DNA of 56,229 bases, from the NCBI GenBank assembly GCA_001270045.2, contig DF970678.1:1-56229 (forward strand). Direction: 5' to 3'. Numbering within the stretch: position 1 is the stretch's first letter; every line of letters starts with the position of its first letter. Position numbers and translations under genes: made by a program. Of the stretch, positions 45,807-53,640 are shown in pieces. Under the pieces are notes generated by a model. It was not told the DNA's origin, searched no databases, and saw only the letters and a list, made by a program, of their open reading frames with translations. This DNA comes from Bacteroidales bacterium 6E. GTDB taxonomy: Bacteria > Bacteroidota > Bacteroidia > Bacteroidales > Prolixibacteraceae.

Positions 45807-47150
45807 TTAAAGAAAAAGTGAGTTAATCGTACCATTTGTTTTTATGATTTCGAGTTCAGATAGTTTTATCTGTAAAATCGAGTTCAGCCACGACAGGTGG
45901 GAAGTATTATATTCCGACAGTGCATTTAAAACATCGGTAAAAGATTTTAATCCCTGGCTGTACTGCTTGTTCGTGATTTCAAAAACATTGCCCGCCAAGT
46001 CCATGTTAATCTTTAATTTAGACTCTAATAATAAATTTGCATTATACTTTTGAAATGCGTTTTTAAGCTTTACATTCAATTCGTTTTGCAAATCCTGTTG
46101 GCTGGTTTTTACCTGTTCGAGCTCTATCCGGTTTTGATTTACTTTGCTTTTCACACGGTTTCCCTCGAATATCGGGACAGAGAGTTTTACCCCTATAAAA
46201 GAAGTCTTATACCAATTATCTTTATTATTCACATCGCTTATCTTTTCCACAGGTGATTGATAGCTATACCCGGCATAACCTGAAAAAGAAGGAATAGATG
46301 CCGCCTGTGTCAGTTTCATATTTATTATTGCCAGTTCTTTCCTTTGCTCCAGAATTTTCATTTCAACCTGATTCCCAAAAGTTGTGTCTGCGGTTATAAT
46401 CGGAAAATCGAAAACCTCTATGTCGTCAGAAAGGACAATATCATGGTTTGGGGCAATGCCCATGAGGTATTTTAGCATGTTTAATTGTTGGTCCCGCGCT
46501 AATAACAGATTCTCTCTTTCAGTTTCAAGATTGTTTATTGCCACGGTTACCCTGTCTAGGTCAGCCTTGAGGATAAATCCGTTTTTGTAATGTTGTTCTG
46601 AATAACCATAGACTTTTCGAAATGCAACGAGATTCGAGTCGAGAAGCGCCAATTGCCTGCCAGTTATTTGAATGAAAAGATACATCTGCGCAACATTCAA
46701 AGCCAGTTCCTCTTTGTTTTGTTCCAGGCTAAGATTACTTATCTCGCAGGCTTTTTTAAACAAACGCACCGATGCAAAATAGGACGCATTATAAATCATT
46801 TGCCCGGCTTGTAATCCTGCTGTGGCGTTATATTTTGTCCCAAGTTGTATAGGTACCATTGTTCCGGGTTGACCAAGAATTTCACCTGAAACCATATTTA
46901 CTGGAATATTGAAATAATCGTCAAACGAAGCGAATCCGCTGATTTGGGGTAGCCCGCTGCTAACGGTTTCCTTTAGTTGATAATTACTTTTATCTGTTTC
47001 CAATTGAGCTTGCCTTAACTTTAAGTTGTTGGCAAAACTCAATTGAATACAGGCTTTTAGCGAGAGAACCGAATCGGCAGGCTGGTGTCCATTTACCGCT
47101 AACGGGAAAAAGCTTGCCAGCAACATTGTTTTAAAAAAGAATGTTTTCAT
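45807..47150 (-). CDS. TolC-family outer-membrane efflux protein
   Basis: A 447-residue protein with a signal peptide (MKTFFFKTMLLASFFPLAVNG), then LSLKACIQLSFANNLKLRQA and two outer-membrane efflux repeats of coiled helices, the second near LNVKLKNAFQKYNANLLLES. Length and repeat layout match TolC channels. It begins the efflux gene set downstream of tetR; two operator-like palindromes lie in its 233-base leader. Confidence 0.93.
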   Translation of the reverse strand: MKTFFFKTMLLASFFPLAVNGHQPADSVLSLKACIQLSFANNLKLRQAQLETDKSNYQLKETVSSGLPQISGFASFDDYFNIPVNMVSGEILGQPGTMVPIQLGTKYNATAGLQAGQMIYNASYFASVRLFKKACEISNLSLEQNKEELALNVAQMYLFIQITGRQLALLDSNLVAFRKVYGYSEQHYKNGFILKADLDRVTVAINNLETERENLLLARDQQLNMLKYLMGIAPNHDIVLSDDIEVFDFPIITADTTFGNQVEMKILEQRKELAIINMKLTQAASIPSFSGYAGYSYQSPVEKISDVNNKDNWYKTSFIGVKLSVPIFEGNRVKSKVNQNRIELEQVKTSQQDLQNELNVKLKNAFQKYNANLLLESKLKINMDLAGNVFEITNKQYSQGLKSFTDVLNALSEYNTSHLSWLNSILQIKLSELEIIKTNGTINSLFL

Positions 47151-47275
47151 CTGTGAATAATTTATTTTTTAATTGCCAGATGGAATGGCCATGATTGAAA
47201 CGTTATTCTTATTTCCGGTTGGCGTTTGCCAAATCATGGCTATTTCATATCAACCAAATTTTTATCATTAATAGC

Positions 47276-47291
47276 GACCGACCTCCCGGTC
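47276..47291. promoter_or_regulatory. Candidate TetR operator 1
   Basis: GACCG-ACCTCC-CGGTC palindrome in the tetR-tolC interval. The same motif occurs twice more near the operon. Confidence 0.75.
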
Positions 47292-47347
47292 TGTAAATGG
47301 TTCAAAAAAATACAGACAGGTTTTTATCCGTATCTGCATATTATCAT

Positions 47348-47365
47348 AGACCGACATCCCGGTCT
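47348..47365. promoter_or_regulatory. Candidate TetR operator 2
   Basis: AGACCG-ACATCC-CGGTCT, a 6-base-arm palindrome 57 bases from operator 1's end, between the tetR stop and the tolC start. A half-site-like TACAGACAGG lies between the two. Confidence 0.75.
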
Positions 47366-47383
47366 GTATTATCTCAAAAAAAA

Positions 47384-48004
47384 TCAGACCTTGATTAGTT
47401 GGTATAAATTATCAAAATGTTCTTTAATTATATCCTCAATAGCAGACATCTCACCCTCCAATAAAGCAAGGACACTGATTCCATGCATGGAAGTGTGGAC
47501 ATGTTTGGCTAACGACAAACTGTCGATATCTTTCCTAATCTCTCCATTTTCTTTTGCCTTGTCAATAAGTATTTTGAATAGGGTCGTTTCCTTTTGGTGC
47601 AATTCACCGATAACCTGTTCAAATCCCTTGTAATGCTTCATCATATCAAACATTACGATATAAATATTAACCTCACTTAAATCTAGTTTGTATTCCCCCA
47701 ATTTGGTATCGGCAAATTCCATTAAATGTGCCAATGATTCTTTTATATACCTGGGAACAAACTCAATAAAGGATAAATTATACGGATTTTCAATGAAATG
47801 GCCGAATTCAGTCAAGAATGCTTTTAAAACAAACCGGTCAATTACCTCATGATACAAAACTTCTTTGCTTTCGAAATGATGATAGAATCCACCTTTTGAT
47901 AAGCCCGAAGCCTTGAGTATCTCATTCATAGTAACCTCGGTGTAAGGCTTCTTAAGGAAGAAGTAAAGTGCGATGGATAATATCCTTTCTTTCGTATCAT
48001 TCAT
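47384..48004 (-). CDS. TetR-family repressor of the efflux operon
   Basis: A 206-residue regulator starting MNDTKERILSIALYFFLKKP. The HTH is VTMNEILKASGLSKGGFYHH (about 25-44). The C-terminal ligand domain is helical. ATG 48004 is chosen: a 12-codon upstream extension would run through the operator at 48021-48034. It lies upstream of the tolC-like gene on the same strand, and the shared palindromes predict that it represses itself and the pump until a ligand binds. Confidence 0.92.
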   Translation of the reverse strand: MNDTKERILSIALYFFLKKPYTEVTMNEILKASGLSKGGFYHHFESKEVLYHEVIDRFVLKAFLTEFGHFIENPYNLSFIEFVPRYIKESLAHLMEFADTKLGEYKLDLSEVNIYIVMFDMMKHYKGFEQVIGELHQKETTLFKILIDKAKENGEIRKDIDSLSLAKHVHTSMHGISVLALLEGEMSAIEDIIKEHFDNLYQLIKV

Positions 48005-48020
48005 GTTTTTCAATTTACAA

Positions 48021-48034
48021 ACCGACCTCCCGGT
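48021..48034. promoter_or_regulatory. Candidate TetR operator 3 (autoregulatory)
   Basis: ACCG-ACCTCC-CGGT palindrome, followed by CTG as in operator 1, 17 bases upstream of the tetR start codon. Confidence 0.72.
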
Positions 48035-48227
48035 CTGCAAATATAGAAGTATTTTTTCATTTGCAAATAAAACAGAGTAATAAGTTATAAAATATTGTCA
48101 GCCAATAGGAAAATAAAGACGGAATTATTTCTTATGAATAGGAGCTCTGTAGAGGGAGACAGTAATCCTACAAGTATTACAGACTACAAAAACACAGAGT
48201 AAAAATTGTATATTTCACTGCCTCTTT

Positions 48228-48325
48228 ATAATGATAACTTTATATTCTGCTTTTCAGCACTTATAAACTTCAATACAGCCTCAAAATCTTCAAGCAAAAA
48301 GTTCGATATTTCTCCGCTTGGGTGC
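48228..48325 (-). pseudogene. Gene-tail remnant (copy 2)
   Basis: On the minus strand one frame reads VHPSGEISNFLLEDFEAVLK then FISAEKQNIKLSL and stops. It is related to the remnant at 41200-41312; the two flank the efflux region. No upstream part of the gene is seen. The rest of 48041-48227 holds nothing I can name. Confidence 0.38.
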
Positions 48326-48337
48326 ACCCGCAAGAAT

Positions 48338-48366
48338 GACGTCCTGATTGGGGCGTCTTTTTTTTT
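48338..48366 (+). terminator. Terminator-like hairpin with T9 tract
   Basis: GACGTCC (48338-48344) pairs with GGGCGTC (48351-48357) with one G-T pair and a 6-base loop, followed by nine T. No plus-strand gene lies just upstream, so its purpose is unclear. Confidence 0.6.
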
Positions 48367-48411
48367 GGATGACATCCTTTCCATAGAGGAATGCAACGAA
48401 GGATGTCATCC
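48367..48411. repeat. 46-bp hairpin repeat, copy A
   Basis: GGATGACATCC (48367-48377) and GGATGTCATCC (48401-48411) are perfect inverted arms around the loop core CCATAGAGGAATGCAAC. Eight T follow, so on the plus strand it resembles an intrinsic terminator. Related copies occur at 52999, 53538, 54439 and, decayed, 54783. Confidence 0.85.
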
Positions 48412-48920
48412 TTTTTTTTGCCCACGGATTACACCGGTGGTTCACCACAGATTGCATGGATTGGTTTTCGTGGTTGCCTGTCGGCAACCACGAAAACGAG
48501 GGGGAGGGGTGATGCGCCGGTGTTACAAACGTGTCTCCCGCTCGCTGGCGCGTCCGGGATCGAAACGAATCCCTACGGGATTGGCTTCGCTCTCTGATCC
48601 AACGCGTTGTGTTGGTTATAAACGTGTCATCCCTACGGGATTGGTTTTCATCCTGATCCAACGCATTGTGTTGGCTACAAACGTGTCTCCCGCTCGCTGG
48701 CGCGTCCGGGATCGAAACGAATCCCAATGGGATTGGCTTCGCTCTCTGATCCAACGCGTTGCGTTGGTTACAAACGAGCCTCCCGCTCGCCATCGATATC
48801 TATCTGGGCGTCCGGGATCGAAAACGAACCCCGATGGGGTTCAGGTTGGTTCCTTACGATGATTTTACAATCATGTCTCCCGCTCGCTGGCGCGTCCGGG
48901 ATTCTTACCGGTTCCTGACC
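48412..48920. repeat. Composite hairpin repeat block 1
   Basis: No credible gene despite open frames. The block starts with a strong hairpin (arms GTTTTCGTGGTTGCC 48464-48478 and its complement 48483-48497, loop TGTC). Then come repeated units built from TCTCCCGCTCGCTGGCGCG plus TCCGGGAT, a small AATCCC/GGGATT hairpin and a CCAACGC..GTTGG hairpin. Unit starts are near 48533, 48683, 48779 (variant with ATCGATATCTATCTGGG) and 48872. The same block recurs at 52520-52890. Confidence 0.85.
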
Positions 48921-48966
48921 TTCCCTGAATATGGTTGACAGTTTTAACTAATTTATCACTCTCTTT

Positions 48967-49893
48967 TTAGCAAATTTCTATCGGACAATTATGAGCCAGA
49001 GGCCTTTCTTTTGGCTCAAAGTCAAAGTGGCTCGATGCCACCTTGACTTTGTAATTTCCTTCGGCATAAATAATCACCGTCGGCCTCTTTTGGCTGCTTA
49101 AATTTATTAAAGATTTTTCAAATTGAGCTGGCGTAATATGCCCTGGAAGCTCATCATGTATTCTTTTTTCGTTGTAATGTTTCACTGCCTTTTTCAACAT
49201 TTGCTGCAACTGTTCTAGGGACTGGGGTTCCCAGTATTTTAGGTATTCATTTTTAATCGTACCGTTTATGCGTTCGGCATATGCATTGTCTTGTGCCTTT
49301 TCTCCCATGCTGATCTGAATGTCGTTCTTTTCCAGCAGGGCAATATATTCATTGTCAAGGTATTGACCTCCCCTGTCTGAGTGATGGATAAGACTTGAAA
49401 AGCTGCCCCCAGCATTTCTGAGCGCCATTTTCAACGCAGCAATATTCGCTTCAGCCCGTATATGATTGCTGGCCTGATATCCAAGTATCTTCTTGATATA
49501 CACATCTATTATAAAAATCAGATATAAAAAATGGCCATTCATGTGAAAATAAGTTATATCGGATTGCCATACAATGTTACGGTCCTGCACCATCATTCCC
49601 TGTATCAGATTCTGGTACCTGGAATGAACCGGATAAGTGGTTCTTTGAAAGTTCTTTTGATATGCAACCCTGTATCCAAGGCGCATGAATAAATCTATGA
49701 ACTTGTCCCTTCCTATGAAGTCAGGGCGTAATGTTTGATACATTTTCTCGACCCCACAACCCGGATGCTCACTTTTCAGGATGTCTACTTCCAGCATTAG
49801 CCCAAACAGCTTTTCCTGAAAACCAGCCTTTTGGATTTGATGCTTATGGAAAGCCTGTCTGCTAAGTCCAGCGGTTTCCAGAACGGATCTCAT
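48967..49893 (-). CDS. IS3-family transposase OrfB (DDE integrase domain)
   Basis: A 308-residue frame from its first ATG. It has the HTH_21-like KMYQTLRPDFIGRDKFIDLF region and the rve integrase core: WQSDITYFHMNGHFLYLIFI (first Asp about 115), LIHHSDRGGQYLDNEYIALL (second Asp about 178) and QDNAYAERINGTIKNEYLKY (Glu about 214). The frame is open back to an A9 run at 49951-49959, so it is probably made as an OrfAB fusion by -1 frameshifting. Confidence 0.92.
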   Translation of the reverse strand: MRSVLETAGLSRQAFHKHQIQKAGFQEKLFGLMLEVDILKSEHPGCGVEKMYQTLRPDFIGRDKFIDLFMRLGYRVAYQKNFQRTTYPVHSRYQNLIQGMMVQDRNIVWQSDITYFHMNGHFLYLIFIIDVYIKKILGYQASNHIRAEANIAALKMALRNAGGSFSSLIHHSDRGGQYLDNEYIALLEKNDIQISMGEKAQDNAYAERINGTIKNEYLKYWEPQSLEQLQQMLKKAVKHYNEKRIHDELPGHITPAQFEKSLINLSSQKRPTVIIYAEGNYKVKVASSHFDFEPKERPLAHNCPIEIC

Positions 49894-49901
49894 GGAATAC
49901 C

Positions 49902-50321
49902 TTACTTTTTGCTTGTTTTGCTGAAACCATTCGATGGTAAGGTGCCTGAGTTTTTTTTTATATCAATATCCAGCTCCTTGGATGCCAACTCGATCATTTT
50001 TTCGAGATAATCAATCTTAAGTTGCTTTTGTCCAATAACTTGTTCCAGTTCCCTGATCCGGAGTTCCATATCTTTGAGCTTCTTGGTACTGCTTTCATTC
50101 ATCTCGACAATTTTAACACGTTTCTTGTTGTAGGTCGAATATTTGTAAATCCATCGATACAAAAGTTGATGTGAGATACCAAATAAACGGCCAACTTCAC
50201 TTACCGTAAATTTACCACTTTCATAATCATGTACACGGCTCTTTTTGAACTCTTCGCTGAAGACTCTAAAGGATTTGATTTGTGTTTTTTTTGTTCCCAT
50301 TGTTGACCTAAATTGTGTCAA
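49902..50321 (-). CDS. IS3-family transposase OrfA (HTH)
   Basis: A 139-residue protein with the HTH KSRVHDYESGKFTVSEVGRL and FGISHQLLYRWIYKY (about 29-63), then a leucine-zipper-like coiled coil (MELRIRELEQVIGQKQLKID, about 85-104). After DIDI it reads through the A9 slippery run and ends 16 codons later. Slipping back one base on A9 fuses it to OrfB. Confidence 0.88.
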   Translation of the reverse strand: MTQFRSTMGTKKTQIKSFRVFSEEFKKSRVHDYESGKFTVSEVGRLFGISHQLLYRWIYKYSTYNKKRVKIVEMNESSTKKLKDMELRIRELEQVIGQKQLKIDYLEKMIELASKELDIDIKKNSGTLPSNGFSKTSKK

Positions 50322-50344
50322 CCTATTTCAGGGACGGACATCCC

Positions 50345-50378
50345 CGCACCTCGCACCCCGCACCCCGCACCCCGCAAC
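50345..50378. repeat. Short tandem repeat, CGCACCCC units
   Basis: Four consecutive near-identical 8-base units (CGCACCTC then CGCACCCC repeated) lie between the IS3 end and the stop codon of the sigma-factor gene. The number of units may vary between strains. Confidence 0.7.
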
Positions 50379-50386
50379 ATTTTTTC

Positions 50387-51247
50387 TCACCCCACCTCCA
50401 AGGCTTTCCTGATGCGCTCGATGCACTTGTACTTCTGGTTGCGGGCGCTGCCGGCACTGGCATACCCCATTTTTTCGGCAATGGCTTCCCACGACAGCTC
50501 CCTGACGTAGAAATTCTCGAGCAGCGATTTGCACGGATCTTCCATCTTATCGAGAAGCGCGGCCAGTTTTTCGTAATCGCCGGGAATCTCTTCAAAGTAA
50601 ATGGTTTCGGTCATGGAGTTTGGGAAGTCTCTTATATCTACCTGTATCGCCCGCTGGGCCAGTTTTCGCCTCAGGTTCCGCCAGATGTTGACGGATGCCG
50701 AATGCAGGTAGGTGCCGGCACTGCAGGTCAGCTCGAAGTCGTCTGACCGGATCCTTTCGAGCAAAACGATCAGGGCATTCTGGAAGACATCCCTTGCAAC
50801 TTGTCGGTCGCCCCCCTCCTGCATGATGGCATTGGCCACCTGCGGAAAGGTATACCGGTACAAATCCAGATACATCTCACGGTCATAGGAAAGGAGGGCC
50901 TCGACTTCCTTTTTCCGGGCTTCCCTGTTTGCCTGACGTAATTCTTCATCATCCCTTCGTCTTTCAAAGCGGAACCGCACCCCGATATCTTCCAGGTCGA
51001 GCTTATCCAGACGGCTTTTCGAAGCCTTGATGCTGGCATCCTGATCGACGTCAAAACTTATGGATTGCAGAAAATTAACCTCTTTGTCGATTTCATCAAG
51101 AAGTGGGGCAATCAGGCTTTGCAGCTTGTCCGACAGTTTCTGCCTGAAGAATAACCGTATCGATTTCGCCAGTGCCGGTTCCTGTGTGTCGCCGGTGCCG
51201 GGATCCTGCCTGGTTTCGCCACTGATCATGATCTGGTTGAGCCGCAT
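50387..51247 (-). CDS. RNA polymerase sigma-70/ECF-type sigma factor
   Basis: A 286-residue sigma-like factor. Residues 1-125 form a charged, family-unknown N-terminal extension (DEIDKEVNFLQSISFDVDQD, RDDEELRQANREARKKEVE). Region 2 lies about 130-210 (LYRYTFPQVANAIMQEGGDR, DVFQNALIVLLERIRSDDFE, YLHSASVNIWRNLRRK). Region 4 is LLENFYVRELSWEAIAEKMG and RNQKYKCIERIRKAL (about 246-283). It is divergent from the vWA gene and G/C-rich, unlike most of the window. Confidence 0.82.
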   Translation of the reverse strand: MRLNQIMISGETRQDPGTGDTQEPALAKSIRLFFRQKLSDKLQSLIAPLLDEIDKEVNFLQSISFDVDQDASIKASKSRLDKLDLEDIGVRFRFERRRDDEELRQANREARKKEVEALLSYDREMYLDLYRYTFPQVANAIMQEGGDRQVARDVFQNALIVLLERIRSDDFELTCSAGTYLHSASVNIWRNLRRKLAQRAIQVDIRDFPNSMTETIYFEEIPGDYEKLAALLDKMEDPCKSLLENFYVRELSWEAIAEKMGYASAGSARNQKYKCIERIRKALEVG

Positions 51248-51359
51248 GGTGTGGGTTTAAAGGTGTGTTTCAAAAAATAATTTTAAAAAAAAAGGTGCCG
51301 CAAGGGTGACATCCGCACCCGTGACGACATTATAAAGATAAAACTAAAATTTATTTTTT

Positions 51360-51941
51360 ATGAAAAACACAGTCCATTATGTCCTGATCCTCGACCAGAG
51401 CGGTTCGATGCAAAGCCTGAAAGAGGTCACCATTTCCAGTTTCAACGAACAGATCGACTCCATCCGGGGGCTGGTCCGCAAGGAGCCCGACACGGAAGTG
51501 AAGGTCACGCTGTGCGTATTCAACGAAGACGTTGAGATGCGCATGGTGGCGGCCGACATCGACCAGGTGGTGAGGCTAAGCGGGCGCAATTACCGCCCCG
51601 ATTCGTGCACGGCCCTCTACGATGCCATGGGCATCACCATGCTCACGATGCAGGAGACGGTGCAGCCCACCGACAAGGTCTTCCTGGCCATCTTTACCGA
51701 CGGACACGAGAATGCCTCGCAACGGTACTCCCTGGCCGATGTGGTGCACAAGCTCGAAAGCGCGAAGGCGAACGGCTGGAACATCCGCTTCTACTGCAGT
51801 ACCTACGACCTCGACCACTTCAGGGAGAGCCTGCAGCTCAACCAGGAAAACATGTTTGGCATCTCCCTTAACGAGGAAGGGATGAACCTGGCGAACAATT
51901 CGATGAAGTCGGTGATGTACGACATGATCCGGCGCAAGTGA
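51360..51941 (+). CDS. von Willebrand factor A domain protein
   Basis: A 193-residue single-domain vWA protein. The metal-ion-dependent adhesion site is complete: YVLILDQSGSMQSLKEVTIS (DxSxS, about 7-26), the Thr region SCTALYDAMGITML (about 82-95) and FLAIFTDGHENASQRYS (Asp about 113). No signal peptide or membrane helix, so it is cytoplasmic. It starts about 110 bases from the divergent sigma gene and its stop overlaps the next gene by one base, so the two are translated together. Confidence 0.88.
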   Translation: MKNTVHYVLILDQSGSMQSLKEVTISSFNEQIDSIRGLVRKEPDTEVKVTLCVFNEDVEMRMVAADIDQVVRLSGRNYRPDSCTALYDAMGITMLTMQETVQPTDKVFLAIFTDGHENASQRYSLADVVHKLESAKANGWNIRFYCSTYDLDHFRESLQLNQENMFGISLNEEGMNLANNSMKSVMYDMIRRK

Positions 51942-52519
51942 TGGTGGTCGACATCGATACGGCACGGGTCATCATTTCGGCGCCCACCAAACAGCTGCTC
52001 GAGGTGCTGCAATTCCTGAAGCGGGCCCTGCCCAGGGGGAAGAAGGCGTTCGGTGCCATGTGCGAGCTGACGGTGAAGACCAACCAGATTGACTTTGTGG
52101 TGATCGGGGCCTCCAAAACGCTCTATTGCCGGGCGAATGGCCCCGTCAAGGTGTCGGTGGTGTTCGATACCTTCCACGACCTGGTGAAGAACACCCGTAC
52201 CTATCACACCCTGATCCTGATTGCCGATGAGTTCCTCAGGATCGGGGTGACCACCATCAACGCGCGGACGTGCTTCTTCACCGACGACTCGATCCTCCGC
52301 AGCATCAACCTGCCCATCAATTACAATGCCCGCGATGTGCTGCGGATGGCAGGGCAGTATACCCAAGAGGAGATCGAATTCAACGACCTCACCGAAACTT
52401 ACAGCCAAACCATGAACGGACTGCTCCGCGACATGACGGTGGTTTATGAGCGCCTGCGGAAGTACGGGTTCACCCGCAAGGAGGTGGAAAACCTGATGCT
52501 GAATAAGATATATATATGA
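51941..52519 (+). CDS. Unknown protein paired with the vWA protein, perhaps sliding-clamp-like
   Basis: A 192-residue protein with no firm family match. The central part (MCELTVKTNQIDFVVIGASK, then VSVVFDTFHDLVKNT, about 40-85) has the alternating strand pattern and wording of a clamp-type fold, which is only a resemblance. A helical C-terminus (NDLTETYSQTMNGLLRDMTV) follows. Start is ATG 51941; GTG 51938 is one codon upstream. It is G/C-rich like the two neighbouring genes and is followed directly by repeat block 2. Confidence 0.65.
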   Translation: MVVDIDTARVIISAPTKQLLEVLQFLKRALPRGKKAFGAMCELTVKTNQIDFVVIGASKTLYCRANGPVKVSVVFDTFHDLVKNTRTYHTLILIADEFLRIGVTTINARTCFFTDDSILRSINLPINYNARDVLRMAGQYTQEEIEFNDLTETYSQTMNGLLRDMTVVYERLRKYGFTRKEVENLMLNKIYI

Positions 52520-52890
52520 TTTTTTTTGCCCACGGGGCCAGCAGGAGTTCACCACAGATTGCACGGATTGGTTTTCGTGGTTGCCTGACGGCAACCGCGA
52601 AAACGAGGGGGTGAGGGGATGCGCCGGTGTTACAAACGTGTCTCCCGCTCGCTGGCGCGTCCGGGATCGAAACGAATCCCAACGGGATTGGCTTCGCTCT
52701 CTGATCCAACGCGTTGCGTTGGTTACAAACGTGTCTCCCGCTCGCTGGCGCGTCCGAGATCGAAACGAATCCCAACGGGATTTCATAACCCCAGAGGGGT
52801 TCGTTTTCGATCCCGTGCGCCCCGATATACATCGAGGGCGAGCGGGAGGCATGATTGTAACGCAACATCGTAAGGAAACAGATCAAATCC
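52520..52890. repeat. Composite hairpin repeat block 2
   Basis: A second copy of the block at 48412-48920, in the same orientation. The long hairpin (52571-52604) keeps pairing with one G-T pair. Units start near 52640 and 52732. The end carries an inverted part of the variant unit (CGATCCCGTGCGCCCCGATA... at about 52806-52860, the reverse complement of 48770-48860). Long open frames crossing this stretch are not genes. Confidence 0.85.
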
Positions 52891-52990
52891 CGTAGGGATG
52901 GCATGATGATAACACATCATCGTAAGGAACTTAAATAAACCCTGTAGGGGTGACACAATTTTAACGCAACATCGTAAGGAATTCAACCCT
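52885..52990. repeat. Tandem ~55-base units with a small hairpin
   Basis: Three diverged units carry a CCCYGTAGGG-type mini-hairpin, then CATGATnnTAACrCA-like sequence and CATCGTAAGGAA. The last runs into hairpin repeat copy B. Confidence 0.65.
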
Positions 52991-52998
52991 CCGTGATG

Positions 52999-53044
52999 GG
53001 ATGACATCTTTTCCATAGAGGAATGCAACAAGAAGATGTCATCC
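52999..53044. repeat. 46-bp hairpin repeat, copy B
   Basis: GGATGACATCTT (52999-53010) and AAGATGTCATCC (53033-53044) are perfect 12-base inverted arms with the same loop core, CCATAGAGGAATGCAAC, as copy A. TTTTT follows. Confidence 0.88.
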
Positions 53045-53080
53045 TTTTTGACTATTTTTATATTCACATATCATCACGGA

Positions 53081-53542
53081 ATGCGAATCGAAAAAATCAC
53101 CCATAACAAGAAGCGCTACCTCGATCTGTTGCTGTTGGCCGACGAGCAGGAAGACATGATCGACAAATACCTGGAGCCCGGCGACATGTTTGCCCTGTAC
53201 GACGATGACCTGAAGAGCGTGTGTGTGGTTGTGGCGATCGACGACGAGACCTGCGAGCTGAAGAACATTGCGACCTATGAACGATACCAGGGCAGGGGAT
53301 ATGGAAAGGCGTTGGTGAAATTTGTCACCGAACATTACAGTGACCAATTCACGACCATGCTGGTCGGGACCGGCGACATACCCTCCATCCTCTCGTTTTA
53401 TGAAAGCTGCGGATTTAAGAAATCCCATGTAGTCGCGAATTTCTTTGTCGACCATTACGACCATCCCATGTTTGAAGACGGAATCCAGCTGGTTGACATG
53501 GTGTATTTGAAGAAAAGAATTGATAGAATAACAATAGGATGA
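53081..53542 (+). CDS. GNAT-family N-acetyltransferase
   Basis: A 153-residue acetyltransferase. The acetyl-CoA motif is [20 protein letters not shown] (about 62-81), followed by [20 protein letters not shown] (about 101-120). The substrate is unknown. ATG 53081 is chosen; an in-frame ATG at 53036 lies inside hairpin repeat B. The stop codon lies inside hairpin repeat C, so the repeat has shaped the gene end. The first 65 codons are duplicated at 54567. Confidence 0.88.
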   Translation: MRIEKITHNKKRYLDLLLLADEQEDMIDKYLEPGDMFALYDDDLKSVCVVVAIDDETCELKNIATYERYQGRGYGKALVKFVTEHYSDQFTTMLVGTGDIPSILSFYESCGFKKSHVVANFFVDHYDHPMFEDGIQLVDMVYLKKRIDRITIG

Positions 53543-53583
53543 CATCTTTTCCGATGTATCTGTCATCGAAAAAGATGTCATCC
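53538..53583. repeat. 46-bp hairpin repeat, copy C (overlaps GNAT stop codon)
   Basis: GATGACATCTTTT and AAAAAGATGTCATCC arms surround a diverged loop (CCGATGTATCTGTCATCG). The TGA at 53540-53542, the GNAT stop, comes from GGATGACATC of the left arm. A second weaker arm pair follows to about 53619. Confidence 0.82.
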
Positions 53584-53640
53584 TCTCCGATGACGGATGA
53601 AACGAAAAGATGTAATCCTATACTGATAAAAAAGATTGAC

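Larger units (their letters stand above)
48926..50330 (-). mobile_element. IS3-family insertion sequence
   Basis: Two transposase frames are bounded by related ends: TGAATATGGTTGACAG at 48926 and, read inward on the minus strand from 50330, TGAAATAGGTTGACACAATT. The flanking CCC/GGG may extend the inverted repeat to 48923-50333. No clear target duplication was seen. It lies between repeat block 1 and the sigma-factor cassette. Confidence 0.82.

Noticed and set aside
48206-48862. A 218-codon plus-strand frame in repeat block 1
   Set aside because: Made of tandem repeat units (LARPGSKRIPTGLASL); open only because repeats lack stops.
51803-52852. A 349-codon minus-strand open frame across the sigma/vWA cassette end and repeat block 2
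   Set aside because: It runs opposite two coupled genes and through tandem repeats (repeated RSRTRQRAGDTFVT). No start context or family.
48412-52890. CRISPR array in the repeat blocks
   Set aside because: Units are long, hairpin-rich and adjacent without unique spacers of even length; no cas genes are present.
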